From Prochlorococcus sp. AG-436-C14 (GTDB lineage Bacteria > Cyanobacteriota > Cyanobacteriia > PCC-6307 > Cyanobiaceae), in the NCBI GenBank assembly GCA_003209755.1, contig QCPD01000001.1:124001-188000 (forward strand): a stretch of DNA of 64,000 nt, given 5' to 3'. Below, piece by piece: positions 9,465-23,272 of this stretch. Each line of letters opens with the position of its first letter. Within the stretch, counting starts at the first letter, position 1. Position numbers and translations under genes: made by a program. Below the pieces are notes generated by a model. The model had not been told where the DNA came from. It saw only the letters and a program-made list of their open reading frames with translations, and made no database searches.

Positions 9465-10017
9465 TCACTTATATTTTTTACATAAGAATATATCTTCTTC
9501 ACCATCAACTTCTCTCAATCTAAGATCAATAGTTTCATCTTTACTAGTTGGAAATACGCGTCCACAAAAGTCTGTTTGAATTGGAACTTCTCTATGACCC
9601 CTATCTACCATTACAAGAAGCGAAACTCTTTTTGCCCTTCCCCATTAATGCAGGGCTTCCAATGCAGCTTTGATCGTTCTAACTGTAAACATAACGTCAT
9701 CAATTAAAACAACTTCTCTATTATCAAAAGAGGTAGGAAAATCAGTTAATTAATCAATGCGAGTAACAACCCTCGCAAGATCATCTCTATCAAAATAGGA
9801 TCCAAGCAACCATTTTCTACAGGCTGGCCAGAAAATTCCTCTAAATAATTTGCTAATAATTTAGATAAATAAACTCCCCTAGTTGGTATTCCAAAAAGCA
9901 ATAAAGCACTTATTTTTGGAAGCTTTTCCAAAATTTGAGAAGCCAATTTTTTATGGTTCTATCAAGTTCTTTTTTTGAGAGGATTTCTATCTCTTTTTTT
10001 ACGGCCTCATCTGGCAT
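9465..10017 (-). pseudogene. pyrR: Degraded pyrR (bifunctional pyr operon regulator / uracil phosphoribosyltransferase)
   Basis: PyrR-like sequence spread over three minus-strand frames: MPDEAVKKEIEILSKKELDRTIK / LASQILEKLPKISALLLFGIPTRGVYLSKLLANYLEEF / DRDDLARVVTRID*LTDFPTSFDNREVVLIDDVMFTVRTIKAALEALH*WGRAKRVSLLVMVDRGHREVPIQTDFCGRVFPTSKDETIDLRLREVDGEEDIFL. Two in-frame stops plus two frame changes; PRPP-loop glycine (FTGRT) is FTVRT. Confidence 0.88.
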
Positions 10018-10074
10018 ATTTTAAAGTCCAAAAATTTAATTTTTTCTTAGGAATAGCTGAAATACTTTTTTAAT

Positions 10075-10127
10075 CTAATAGGGAAAAGCTAACCAAACAT
10101 CAAAGTATTAGCCTGTTTCCCTATTAG
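10075..10127. promoter_or_regulatory. Long nested inverted repeat upstream of gpmI
   Basis: CTAATAGGGAAA (10075-10086) and TTTCCCTATTAG (10116-10127) are perfect 12-bp complements; inside them GCTAA (10088-10092) pairs with TTAGC (10108-10112). Confidence 0.75.
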
Positions 10128-10177
10128 GAAGTAATTTAATACCAAAGAGAAACATTATTAGGAGCCAATTTCTTTGA

Positions 10178-11803
10178 ATGTCAAGCAGTAAAGCCGCTGT
10201 TTCAATAAACAAAGGTAAAGTAGCGCCAGTCGTATTGGCGATACTGGATGGGTGGGGGCACTCTGAAGAAACTCTTCACAATTCTATTAAACAAGCATCT
10301 ACTCCTGTAATGGATGCTCTATGGCATGCATATCCCCATACTCTTATTGAAGCGAGCGGAGCAGATGTTGGACTACCAGATAATCAAATGGGAAACTCTG
10401 AAGTTGGTCATCTAACTATTGGGGCAGGGAGGATAATTCAGCAAGAATTGGTTCGAATATCTAATACAGTGAAAGAAAATAAATTAAATGAAAATCCTGC
10501 TCTGAATAAATTTTCTAAAACTTTAAAAAAGAGAGGCGGAACTCTACATATCATGGGACTTTGCTCCGATGGAGGGGTCCATAGCCATATCAATCATTTG
10601 TGCGGTTTAATTCAATGGGCTGCCGAAAAAGACTTAACAAATGTCTCATTACACCTTTTTACTGATGGAAGAGACACTTCAGCAAAGAGCGCTTCAAAAT
10701 ATATAAAGAAAGTTAAAAATACAATCAATTCCACTGGCGTAGGAGAGATTTCATCAGTTTGCGGAAGATATTGGGCTATGGATCGAGATAATCGATGGGA
10801 AAGGACTTTGAAAGCTTATGAATTACTTACAGATCCAAGCTTTATAATTAGCGATCTTTCCGCAGAAGATAGCTTAAATAAAAGCTATGAAGAAGGCATA
10901 ACTGATGAATTTGTTGAACCGGTTAGGCTTTCCTCCTCCTTCTTAAAGGATGGAGATGGAGTAGTTTTCTTTAACTTTCGCCCCGACAGAGCAAGGCAAT
11001 TAGTAAAGGCTCTTAAGTTAAAAGATTTTGATGGCTTTGAAAGAAAAAACAAAATAGATATTGATGTTCTGACTTTTACACAATACGAATCAGGTCTTCC
11101 AGTGTCAGTTGCTTTTCCACCTGAGCCACTGAATGATTTATTAGGTCAAGTTGTCTCTAGTCATGGACTAAATCAATATCGGACAGCTGAAACCGAGAAA
11201 TATCCACACGTAACATATTTTTTAAATGGAGGTATTGAAAAGCCATTAAAAGGAGAGGTAAGACACCTTGTACCATCTCCAAGAGTTGCAACTTATGATC
11301 TACAGCCCGAAATGTCAGCAGACGAGCTAACTGAAAGTTGCATCAAAGCAATTGAATCTGGGATTTACTCATTAGTTGTAATTAATTTTGCTAATCCCGA
11401 TATGGTTGGACATTCAGGAATAATGCAAGCAGCTATAAAAGCCAATGAAAAAGTTGATACCTGCGTTGGGAAATTATTAAATTCAATAGGTAAGTTAGGA
11501 GGATCACTTCTAATAACAGCTGATCACGGTAATTCTGAAATGATGGTAGGTCCAGATGGTCAACCATGGACCGCTCATACAACAAATCCTGTGCCAGTTA
11601 TACTTGTAGAGGGAGAAAAACGTAAATTAAAAGGATATGGCAATGACATAAAACTTAGAGAGTGCGGAGGTGGATTATCTGATTTAGCTCCAACTCTTCT
11701 ACACCTATTAAATTTACCAAAACCAAAAGCAATGACTGGCTCAACACTTATTGAACCAATTAACTTACCTAAGAAGCCAAATCTTATTCCTCAACCCGCA
11801 TAA
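10178..11803 (+). CDS. gpmI: 2,3-bisphosphoglycerate-independent phosphoglycerate mutase
   Basis: [45 protein letters not shown] motifs. Confidence 0.96.
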   Translation: MSSSKAAVSINKGKVAPVVLAILDGWGHSEETLHNSIKQASTPVMDALWHAYPHTLIEASGADVGLPDNQMGNSEVGHLTIGAGRIIQQELVRISNTVKENKLNENPALNKFSKTLKKRGGTLHIMGLCSDGGVHSHINHLCGLIQWAAEKDLTNVSLHLFTDGRDTSAKSASKYIKKVKNTINSTGVGEISSVCGRYWAMDRDNRWERTLKAYELLTDPSFIISDLSAEDSLNKSYEEGITDEFVEPVRLSSSFLKDGDGVVFFNFRPDRARQLVKALKLKDFDGFERKNKIDIDVLTFTQYESGLPVSVAFPPEPLNDLLGQVVSSHGLNQYRTAETEKYPHVTYFLNGGIEKPLKGEVRHLVPSPRVATYDLQPEMSADELTESCIKAIESGIYSLVVINFANPDMVGHSGIMQAAIKANEKVDTCVGKLLNSIGKLGGSLLITADHGNSEMMVGPDGQPWTAHTTNPVPVILVEGEKRKLKGYGNDIKLRECGGGLSDLAPTLLHLLNLPKPKAMTGSTLIEPINLPKKPNLIPQPA

Positions 11804-11814
11804 TAAATAAAAAA

Positions 11815-12045
11815 ATGATCATTCCACTTTTATCCTGGGCATGGGCAATTTCAGGGGTTTTTCTAATTCTATTAGTTCTTCTTCATAGCCCAAAAGGTGA
11901 TGGGATGGGTGGCTTAGCATCTAGCGGAAGCTCTATGTTCACAAGTGCCAGTAGTGCAGAATCCACTTTAAACAGAGCGACCTGGGCATGTCTTATATTG
12001 TTTTTAACCCTTGCCATTATTCTTAGTGCAGGATGGTTGAAATAA
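11815..12045 (+). CDS. secG: Preprotein translocase subunit SecG
   Basis: Two TM segments with LLHSPKGDGMGGLASSGSSMFTS core. Confidence 0.9.
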   Translation: MIIPLLSWAWAISGVFLILLVLLHSPKGDGMGGLASSGSSMFTSASSAESTLNRATWACLILFLTLAIILSAGWLK

Positions 12046-12063
12046 GTTTTCAAACTTATTTTT
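12040..12063 (+). terminator. Possible intrinsic terminator of gpmI-secG
   Basis: AAATAAGTTT-TC-AAACTTATTT inverted repeat followed by T's, overlapping the secG stop codon; AT-only stem, so weak. Confidence 0.45.
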
Positions 12064-12262
12064 AAGTCTAGCTTTATTTAATAGAGAGAAAAATAAGCAA
12101 TTATCAATCAAAGTCAATATATATAGTTAGCTAAATTCCTACAGGATGTTTTCATGTAGAAAGTTCTTAAAAGATTATTCTTAACTTTGTTATGAGAGAA
12201 AAATCACCTCACTAGTAACCAGAAGGAAAGATAAAATGTTAAAAACATTATAAACTGGCAAT

Positions 12263-12290
12263 AAAAAAGGACTGAGCATAAACCCAGTCC
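12263..12290 (-). terminator. Intrinsic terminator downstream of groEL
   Basis: Minus strand GGACTG-GGTTTATGCT-CAGTCC followed by TTTTTT. Confidence 0.8.
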
Positions 12291-12328
12291 ATAATGTTGA
12301 TTAAAGTAATATTTGATCCCGAATTAAA

Positions 12329-13975
<1,647 letters not shown>

Positions 13976-14023
13976 TTAATTTCGAAAAGTTTTTTTGGTT
14001 TGGACTACAGCAAAAGCTGAGTT

Positions 14024-14335
14024 TTAATTGACGACAGCAAGAATGTCTTTCTCAGAGAGAAGTACATATTCATCGCTGCCAAGCTTGATATCAGTACCTG
14101 CGTACTTACTGTAGAGAACCTTGTCTCCAACACTTACTTCAGGAGATTGACGTGAACCATCCTCGTTACGTTTTCCAGGACCAACCTGAGCAACTTCTCC
14201 GACTTGAGGTTTCTCTTTAGCAGTGTCAGGAAGCAATATGCCTCCCGCGGTCTTCTCTTCTGATTCCGAAACTTTTACAAATACACGATCTCCAAGTGGC
14301 TTAACAGTGGAGACGCTGAGAGATACAGCTGCCAT
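14024..14335 (-). CDS. groS: Co-chaperonin GroES
   Basis: [38 protein letters not shown]; upstream of groEL. Confidence 0.97.
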
Positions 14336-14369
14336 AAATTAGTGCAGTAGCAAAAAAAACAAAAAGCGC

Positions 14370-14397
14370 TTAGCGCTCACTCGATAAAGAGTATTAC
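14370..14397. promoter_or_regulatory. Degenerate CIRCE-like element upstream of groES
   Basis: TTAGCGCTC-N10-GAGTATTAC compared with CIRCE TTAGCACTC-N9-GAGTGCTAA; one good half-site, weak second half and off-by-one spacing. Confidence 0.25.
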
Positions 14398-14499
14398 TCA
14401 TTACCAACGGTATTAATTTATGCATCTAAGTACGCTCTAGACCACATATATTCTGTGCGGTTGACCGAACACTAAAAAAAAATGCCTGTGGAGTGGTAG

Positions 14500-16026
<1,527 letters not shown>

Positions 16027-16083
16027 AAATCTTTTTTCCTACTCAATCACCTTCAGTCAACGTTTTTCTAAAATCCCCAAGAA

Positions 16084-16491
16084 ATGTCTTTAACTCTACG
16101 AGTTCTTGCTCCTGATCAGAGCGTATTTGACGATACTGCTGATGAAATAATACTTCCAAGCACTACGGGGCTATTGGGAGTATTACCTGGTCACATTTCA
16201 ATGGTTACTGCTATTGATTTTGGTGTATTAAGGGTTTTTAAAAACGGTAATTGGGATTCAATAGCACTAAGCGGGGGTTTCGCAGAAGTGGAATCCAATG
16301 AAGTTACAGTTTTAGTAAACAAAGCTGAGATGGGAAAAAATATTGACTCTGCTAAAGCTGAAGCTGAATTAGAACAAGCTAAAAATCAACTAAGTCAAAC
16401 TCAGGATAAAGCAACTTCCCCTGAAAAAATCAAAGCTCAAGAAGCATTAAACAAAGCTAAAGCTTGGTTTAATGCTTCAAAATCTGACTAA
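16084..16491 (+). CDS. atpC: ATP synthase subunit epsilon
   Basis: SLTLRVLAPDQSVFDDTADEIILPSTTGLLGVLPGHISMVTAIDFG; follows atpD. Confidence 0.95.
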   Translation: MSLTLRVLAPDQSVFDDTADEIILPSTTGLLGVLPGHISMVTAIDFGVLRVFKNGNWDSIALSGGFAEVESNEVTVLVNKAEMGKNIDSAKAEAELEQAKNQLSQTQDKATSPEKIKAQEALNKAKAWFNASKSD

Positions 16492-16506
16492 AATTTCTAA
16501 AAGTTT

Positions 16507-16544
16507 AAAAAAAACCTTGAACAAAATTTTGTTCAAGGTTTTTT

Positions 16545-16546
<2 letters not shown>
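16507..16546. terminator. Bidirectional intrinsic terminator between atpC and the convergent PSRP-3 gene
   Basis: Perfect 40-nt palindrome AAAAAAAACCTTGAACAAAATTTTGTTCAAGGTTTTTTTT, with A-run and T-run at the two ends; overlaps the minus-strand stop codon at 16545. Confidence 0.88.
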
Positions 16547-17063
<517 letters not shown>

Positions 17064-17247
17064 CTAACAAAATACTAACTTAACAGGGACTAGGACCTAT
17101 TTGAATTACTAGATTAGGAATTCAAAAGGTTTTCTACTATTCGATAATGATGGGGTTATGAAAGTAGAAAAATATTTGGGTTGATTTATTTATCATGAAC
17201 AATTTAATTAAATAGATTTTCTTAGAAATTTTCTAAAATAAATTCAA

Positions 17248-18600
17248 TCAATTTTCCAAATCAATCACATTCTTAGTCGCATTTCGACTCAATACTTCTA
17301 AAGAATCTTTTGTTACTAAAACATCATCTTCAATGCGAATCCCAATACCCTTCCACCTTTCATCTATCTCAGGCTGACCCTCTGGTACTGCTAAACGGTC
17401 ACTAATGTAGATACCAGGTTCGACTGTTAAAACCATTCCAGGTTCAAGCTTCAGATAATAATCACCAAGTCGATACGCCCCTACATCGTGAACATCTAGA
17501 CCTAACCAATGCCCGGTTCGATGCATATACAAATGAGAGTAAGCTTCTTGTTCAATTATCGAATCCACTTCACCAACTAGCAGACCAATATCAACTAAAC
17601 CCTCAACAAGATGCTTCAAGGCAGTCATATGAACATTCTCAGCGTTATTACCTGGGCGAACACATTGAATTGCGGCTTCTTGAGCTATTAGAGTAATTTC
17701 ATATAAAGCTTTTTGTTCTCCAGAAAATTTGCCATTAGCAGGAAAAGTTCTTGTAATGTCGCCATTGTAATAGTCTTCTAAAGAGCAACCGGCATCTATC
17801 AAAATAAGATCTCCATCTCTTATGAATGAATTATTTGCCGTGTAATGAAGTACACATGCATTGTCTCCTGAAGCAACTATTGAGCCATAAGCTGGTCCCC
17901 TTGTCCCTTTTTCAAGAAAGTATTTTTCTATTTGAGCTTGTAAATCTCTCTCATTCATCCCTGGGCGAGCAAATTCTCTAACTATTTCATGGCCCTCTGC
18001 AGAAATTTCTGATGCAATACGCATACGTTCTATCTCAAAATCATCCTTACGAAGTCTTAAATCATGAAGTATTGGGCAAGGTGCAATCATGGACAAAGGA
18101 GCGAAGCCACTTCTAGGAAGTTTTTGTAAATGCTCAGACCAAGTTTTCAAAACCAAAGGCTCCAAATGTGGATGTTTCCCAACTCGAAAAGCAATCCCTT
18201 CGGCTCCTTTTAAATAATGAGGCAAAAGGTTTGGCAATTCATTCAAAGGATGAGATATATCAACATCGAAATTATCTAAAACTCCTTTTGTTCCCCATCT
18301 AAAGCCTGTCCAAACTTCTGCACCAGACTCTTTGGGTAAGACAAATAGTACATATTGTTCTCCCTTGGGTTTATGAGGTAAAAACAAAGCTACTGCATTT
18401 GGCTCGTCAAAACCAGTTAAGTACCAAAAATCACTGTTTTGACGAAATGGGTAATCACAATCTGCGTGATGAGTGACTAATTCTGACGCTGGGATGACAG
18501 CTGCATGAGAACCTAAATGTGACAAAAATATGTCTCTTCGTCGACGAAAAATACTTGGATCAGCCACAAAAATACTCCTATTTACTCTTAAGGATGGCAA
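17248..18600 (-). CDS. pepP: Xaa-Pro aminopeptidase (M24B)
   Basis: DADCDYPFRQNSDFWYLTGF-type N domain (HADCDYPFRQNSDFWYLTGFDEP), LIDAGCSLEDYYNGDITRTFP, MHRTGHWLGLDVHDVG, VLTVEPGIYI; first codon in the track is TTG, so the exact start is uncertain. Confidence 0.92.
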   Translation of the reverse strand: MPSLRVNRSIFVADPSIFRRRRDIFLSHLGSHAAVIPASELVTHHADCDYPFRQNSDFWYLTGFDEPNAVALFLPHKPKGEQYVLFVLPKESGAEVWTGFRWGTKGVLDNFDVDISHPLNELPNLLPHYLKGAEGIAFRVGKHPHLEPLVLKTWSEHLQKLPRSGFAPLSMIAPCPILHDLRLRKDDFEIERMRIASEISAEGHEIVREFARPGMNERDLQAQIEKYFLEKGTRGPAYGSIVASGDNACVLHYTANNSFIRDGDLILIDAGCSLEDYYNGDITRTFPANGKFSGEQKALYEITLIAQEAAIQCVRPGNNAENVHMTALKHLVEGLVDIGLLVGEVDSIIEQEAYSHLYMHRTGHWLGLDVHDVGAYRLGDYYLKLEPGMVLTVEPGIYISDRLAVPEGQPEIDERWKGIGIRIEDDVLVTKDSLEVLSRNATKNVIDLEN

Positions 18601-18663
18601 TAGAACTAACTTAGTGGAAAAATAAAAGCAAAAGATCCAAACTCTTTAAAAAATCTCTAGGGA

Positions 18664-19656
18664 ATGGCCCAAGACATTCTGCTCTTAACTGCTCTTGTTG
18701 CGGTTGTTTTAATTGGTTCCGCAATGTGCTCAGGGATAGAGGCAGCGCTATTGGCTGTTAATCCATTACACGTGCATGAGCTAGCAAGAAGAAATCCAAA
18801 AGTATTAGGAGCTAGAAGATTAGAAAAATTACGTCACAGACTTGGAAGGACTTTAACTGTCGTAACAATTGCTAATAACAGCTTCAATATTTTTGGAAGC
18901 CTCATGGTTGGTAGCTACGCAAGTTTCATATTCCAAAATCGAATCGGATATCTAATGCCAATTTTTTCGATTGGCCTAACCATTCTTGTTTTGCTTCTTG
19001 GAGAAATTGTACCCAAAGCTCTTGGTACAAGACTTGCACTCCAAATCAGTTTAACTAGCGCTCCTATCCTGGATTTCTTAAGTATATTAATGAGACCATT
19101 GCTAATATTTCTTGAACGTCTATTGCCAATTATTACTGCAAAGAGTGAGCTAACAACAGACGAAGAAGAAATCAGACAGATGGCTAAACTTGGGTCTCAA
19201 ATTGGTCAAATTGAAGCAGACGAAGCTGCAATGATATCAAAGGTTTTCCAGCTAAATGATCTTACGGCTAAAGATCTTATGACCCCAAGAGTTGCTGCAC
19301 CTACACTCCCAGGACGAGTTTCTCTTCAATCTGTCAAATCAAACTTATTAGAGAATAATTCAACATGGTGGGTAATATTAGGTGAAGAAGTAGATAAGGT
19401 CGTTGGTGTTGCTAACCGTGAAAAGCTATTAACCTCTTTACTTCGAGGAGATTCCCATGTGACGCCCTACGAGCTAAGCGAAAATGTAGAGTTTGTACCC
19501 GAAATGATTAGAGTAGACAGATTACTTCTTGGATTTAATGACGACAAAAAAGGAGTCAGAGTTGTGGTAGATGAATTTGGAGGATTTGTTGGATTAGTAG
19601 GAGCAGAAGCAGTCTTAGCAGTATTAGCTGGGTGGTGGGGGAAATCTAAAGCATGA
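18664..19656 (+). CDS. CNNM/DUF21 transmembrane protein (hemolysin/CorC-like)
   Basis: N-terminal TM DUF21-like region (LLLGEIVPKALGTRLA), DLMTPR motif and CBS-like region. Confidence 0.85.
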   Translation: MAQDILLLTALVAVVLIGSAMCSGIEAALLAVNPLHVHELARRNPKVLGARRLEKLRHRLGRTLTVVTIANNSFNIFGSLMVGSYASFIFQNRIGYLMPIFSIGLTILVLLLGEIVPKALGTRLALQISLTSAPILDFLSILMRPLLIFLERLLPIITAKSELTTDEEEIRQMAKLGSQIGQIEADEAAMISKVFQLNDLTAKDLMTPRVAAPTLPGRVSLQSVKSNLLENNSTWWVILGEEVDKVVGVANREKLLTSLLRGDSHVTPYELSENVEFVPEMIRVDRLLLGFNDDKKGVRVVVDEFGGFVGLVGAEAVLAVLAGWWGKSKA

Positions 19657-20975
19657 TTAATAAAAGAGATATTCCCAAAAAATGCACCTTTTTACTTAGT
19701 CACTGGAAGAAAAATCTAAATCTTACTAATTATGAGAGAACTAAATTTGCAAGCACTTTAAATCAACTAGATTTCCAAATAAAAAAATTAGAAAAAAAAG
19801 AACTACAGATATCAGTATATGGTCGTGTTGGAGTTGGGAAATCAAGTTTATTAAATGCATTAATTGAAAAGCAAATATTTCCAACTGACATACTAAACGG
19901 GAATACAAAAGCAACTAAATCTTACACATGGGACAAAAGATTTAAAAGCTTAAATAAGGTTAAACTAACAGACTCTCCAGGTATAGATGAAGTAAATAAT
20001 AGTAATAAAGAAGAAATAAATTTTAATTATGTATTAGATACAGATTTAATTCTTTTTGTAATTGATAGTGACATAAATCGAATCGAGTTGGATTCCATTG
20101 AAGAGCTATTAAAGCATAACAAACCTATACTAATAGTTTTAAATCGATGTGATCAATGGAACATGAAGGAGACAAAACTAATTCTCTCTAGTATTCATAG
20201 AAAACTATCTTTTTGCAAACAAAAAATTAAAATTGCTCTGGTTTCATCATCTCCAAGGGAAGCAAAAATAAAACCAGATGGAACTGTTAGAAGTAAAGAA
20301 ATAACGCCTAAAGTTGATATTCTAAAAAACGAGCTTAAAGATATTATTGATGAAAATGGTGAGTTACTTCTTTGTATAAATAGTCTAAGAATTGCAGACC
20401 AATTCTACAAATTACTTAAGGAGAGTCGACTACTCAGGAAGAAAGAAGAAGCACAGAGTTTAATCGGCAAATATGCAACTTTAAAAGCCTCAGGAGTAGC
20501 AATTAATCCCTTTTTAATGATTGATCTTTTTACTGGTCTTGCTTTTGATAGTGCACTTGTTATCCAATTAAGTAAATTATATGGACTAAAAGTAGGTGGT
20601 CCCTCTGCCAGGCAATTAGTTAAGAAGCTTAGTTTTCAGAATTCATTACTAGGGGGTGCACAAATAGGAATACAAATTACTTTAAATATTCTCAAGCAAA
20701 TACTTTTTCTTGCTGCACCTATTACTGGAGGACTAAGTCTAGCACCTACTGCTCCAATAGCCATTGCTCAAGCAGCTCTTGCGATTCATGCAACAAAGCT
20801 CATAGGTCGTCAAGCAGCTTATAAATTTCTTAATGGGACCAATAAAAAAGATGGGCGACCTCGATTAATGTTGAACTATCTTCTCAAAAAAAATTCAGAC
20901 TTAAGAATAATGCTTGGTGACTTTAAATTTCTTACATCAAGTTCTGCAAAAAATAAAAATTATTTATTGCCATGA
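19653..20975 (+). CDS. Era-like GTPase with C-terminal membrane domain (DUF697-like)
   Basis: G1 GRVGVGKSSLLNAL, G3 DSPGID, G4 NRCD; hydrophobic C-terminal segments; ATGA overlap with upstream gene. Confidence 0.82.
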   Translation: MINKRDIPKKCTFLLSHWKKNLNLTNYERTKFASTLNQLDFQIKKLEKKELQISVYGRVGVGKSSLLNALIEKQIFPTDILNGNTKATKSYTWDKRFKSLNKVKLTDSPGIDEVNNSNKEEINFNYVLDTDLILFVIDSDINRIELDSIEELLKHNKPILIVLNRCDQWNMKETKLILSSIHRKLSFCKQKIKIALVSSSPREAKIKPDGTVRSKEITPKVDILKNELKDIIDENGELLLCINSLRIADQFYKLLKESRLLRKKEEAQSLIGKYATLKASGVAINPFLMIDLFTGLAFDSALVIQLSKLYGLKVGGPSARQLVKKLSFQNSLLGGAQIGIQITLNILKQILFLAAPITGGLSLAPTAPIAIAQAALAIHATKLIGRQAAYKFLNGTNKKDGRPRLMLNYLLKKNSDLRIMLGDFKFLTSSSAKNKNYLLP

Positions 20976-21556
20976 AAGTCAAAATTAACTCAATAGCCTT
21001 ATTTGGTACCAGCGCTGATCCACCCACTTTAGGTCACGAGGCCTTGTTGAGTGAATTAACAAAAATCTTCCCAAAAGTTATAACTTGGGCAAGTGATAAC
21101 CCTGATAAAAAACATCAAATTCCACTTCTAAAAAGAACTCAGCTTTTGAGAATTCTGGTAAAAAAAATCTCACATCCAAAATTAGAACTAGTTCAAGAAT
21201 TGAGTAGCCCTAGAACGATTCATACTCTAAAAAAAGCTTTCCAACTATGGCCTGAAGCGAATTTTAGTTTTGTCATTGGTAGTGACTTAACAGTTCAAGT
21301 TCCAAAGTGGCTTAAGGCTAAGTCTATTCTAAATAAAGCAACAATAGCTATCGCAATGAGAGATGGATGGCCAATTAATGATCAACAATTAGAGGAAATC
21401 AAAAAACTTGGCGGTCAAATTGATCTGTTGCCTTTCCATATACCTGAATCATCAAGTTCAAAATTTAGAGAGAGACCCCAAGAAGGTCTTGTTCCTCAAG
21501 AGCTTGTCCCATTTCTACTTGAAGAGAATCTATACGGTCTGTCAAAAATCAGATAA
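20972..21556 (+). CDS. nadD: Nicotinate-nucleotide adenylyltransferase
   Basis: GTSADPPTLGHEALL nucleotidyltransferase motif; SSSKFRE; upstream of nadE. Confidence 0.85.
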   Translation: MKVKINSIALFGTSADPPTLGHEALLSELTKIFPKVITWASDNPDKKHQIPLLKRTQLLRILVKKISHPKLELVQELSSPRTIHTLKKAFQLWPEANFSFVIGSDLTVQVPKWLKAKSILNKATIAIAMRDGWPINDQQLEEIKKLGGQIDLLPFHIPESSSSKFRERPQEGLVPQELVPFLLEENLYGLSKIR

Positions 21557-23256
21557 TGAAATTAGCATTAGCCCAACTTAATCCAGTCATTGGAGATCTC
21601 GATGGTAATGCCGAGAAAATATTTGAAGTGTGTAAAGAGATCAAAAACAAGGAAATAGATCTAGTCATAACACCAGAGCTGTCTTTGATCGGCTACCCTC
21701 CAAAAGACTTATTATTTAATCCAAGACTTTTTGAAGAACAAAAAGATATTCTAAAAAAATTAAGCAAAAGATTAAGTAATCTTAGTCAAAACTTATCTGT
21801 ATTAATTGGTATCGCAGAGCCAACTCCAGATATAGAAATTCCTAAAATGTATAATTCAGTTGTTATTTTAGAAAAAGGAAGTTGGAGAATCGTAGCGAGG
21901 AAGCAACTCCTACCCACTTATGATGTTTTTGATGAAAAACGTTATTTTCGTTCTGCGGAGAATAGTAGTATTTTAAATTTTAATTACCAAGAAAAACTTT
22001 GGAAGATCGGAATAACTATTTGTGAAGATATATGGGTTGAGCAAAACCTACAAAATGAAAAGATCCTAGGGAAAGATCCTATAAAATCCCTAGAAAAAGA
22101 AAAATTAGACTTGCTTATCAATCTTTCAGCTTCTCCATTTATTGAATCTAAAAGTTTATTACGCCAACAAATAGCAGCCAAAGCAGCTATACGTCTTTCA
22201 TGCCCGGTGGTCTATGTCAATCAAGTAGGAGGAAATGATGAATTAATCTTTGACGGTTCTAGTTTTGCTCTTAATAAAAAAGGTAAGTTACAACAAGAAC
22301 TTCCTGCATTTAAAGAGTCAGTTGGTCTTTGTGATATATCTTCCCTAAAGCAACAACTTTCGATATCAAGTAAATATCCAACATCACAAGAAATCCTTTT
22401 CAGAGCTTTAGTTCTTGGAGTTAAAGATTATGCAAGAAAATGTAATTTCAACAGTGCCATTATTGGTTTAAGTGGGGGTATCGACTCAGCTCTAGTAGCA
22501 ACTATTGCAGTAGCAGCTTTAGGCATCTCAAAAGTTCATGCGATTTTAATGCCATCTCCTTGGAGTTCAGAAGGATCCGTAAAAGATGCAACGACATTAG
22601 CCAATCGACTTGGAATCTTTCATCAAAAGATTCCGATCTCAGGTGTAATGAGTAGTTTTAACGATGTTTTATCCAATTCAACATGGGGCATACCAACCGG
22701 AGTCACAGCTGAAAATCTACAGTCTCGTATTCGAGGAACAATATTGATGGCTCTAGCAAATCAAAAAAAACATCTGCTTCTATCTACAGGAAACAAATCA
22801 GAACTAGCCGTCGGATATTGCACTCTTTACGGAGACATGAATGGAGGCTTGTCTGCAATTGGAGATCTTTATAAGACAAGTGTATTTGATCTATGTAATT
22901 GGATAGATAGTAAATCGTCATCAAGTTGTAGAAATGATTTCTTTCTCCCTGAAACAGGAGAAATTATAGGTTCTAAAATAAGAAACAAACCTCCTAGCGC
23001 TGAATTACGACCAGAACAATTAGATAGCGACTCTTTACCGGATTATTTTATCCTTGATCCAATACTAAAAGGATTAATTGAACAGCACTTACCAACTGAA
23101 GTTTTAATAGAGGAAGGATTTGATAAAAAAATTGTCCATAAAGTAGCCAACTTATTAAAGAACGCCGAATTCAAACGTTATCAAGCGCCTCCTTTATTGA
23201 AAATTAGTAATCAAGCTTTTGGGACTGGCTGGAAAAAGCCAATAGCCTCAAAATAA
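21556..23256 (+). CDS. nadE: Glutamine-dependent NAD+ synthetase
   Basis: N-terminal nitrilase domain (TPELSLIGYPPKDLL, ICEDIW) and C-terminal synthetase domain (GLSGGIDSALVA, STGNKSELAVGYCTLYGDMNGG). Confidence 0.97.
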   Translation: MKLALAQLNPVIGDLDGNAEKIFEVCKEIKNKEIDLVITPELSLIGYPPKDLLFNPRLFEEQKDILKKLSKRLSNLSQNLSVLIGIAEPTPDIEIPKMYNSVVILEKGSWRIVARKQLLPTYDVFDEKRYFRSAENSSILNFNYQEKLWKIGITICEDIWVEQNLQNEKILGKDPIKSLEKEKLDLLINLSASPFIESKSLLRQQIAAKAAIRLSCPVVYVNQVGGNDELIFDGSSFALNKKGKLQQELPAFKESVGLCDISSLKQQLSISSKYPTSQEILFRALVLGVKDYARKCNFNSAIIGLSGGIDSALVATIAVAALGISKVHAILMPSPWSSEGSVKDATTLANRLGIFHQKIPISGVMSSFNDVLSNSTWGIPTGVTAENLQSRIRGTILMALANQKKHLLLSTGNKSELAVGYCTLYGDMNGGLSAIGDLYKTSVFDLCNWIDSKSSSSCRNDFFLPETGEIIGSKIRNKPPSAELRPEQLDSDSLPDYFILDPILKGLIEQHLPTEVLIEEGFDKKIVHKVANLLKNAEFKRYQAPPLLKISNQAFGTGWKKPIASK

Positions 23257-23272
23257 ATCCCTAAATTTACTT

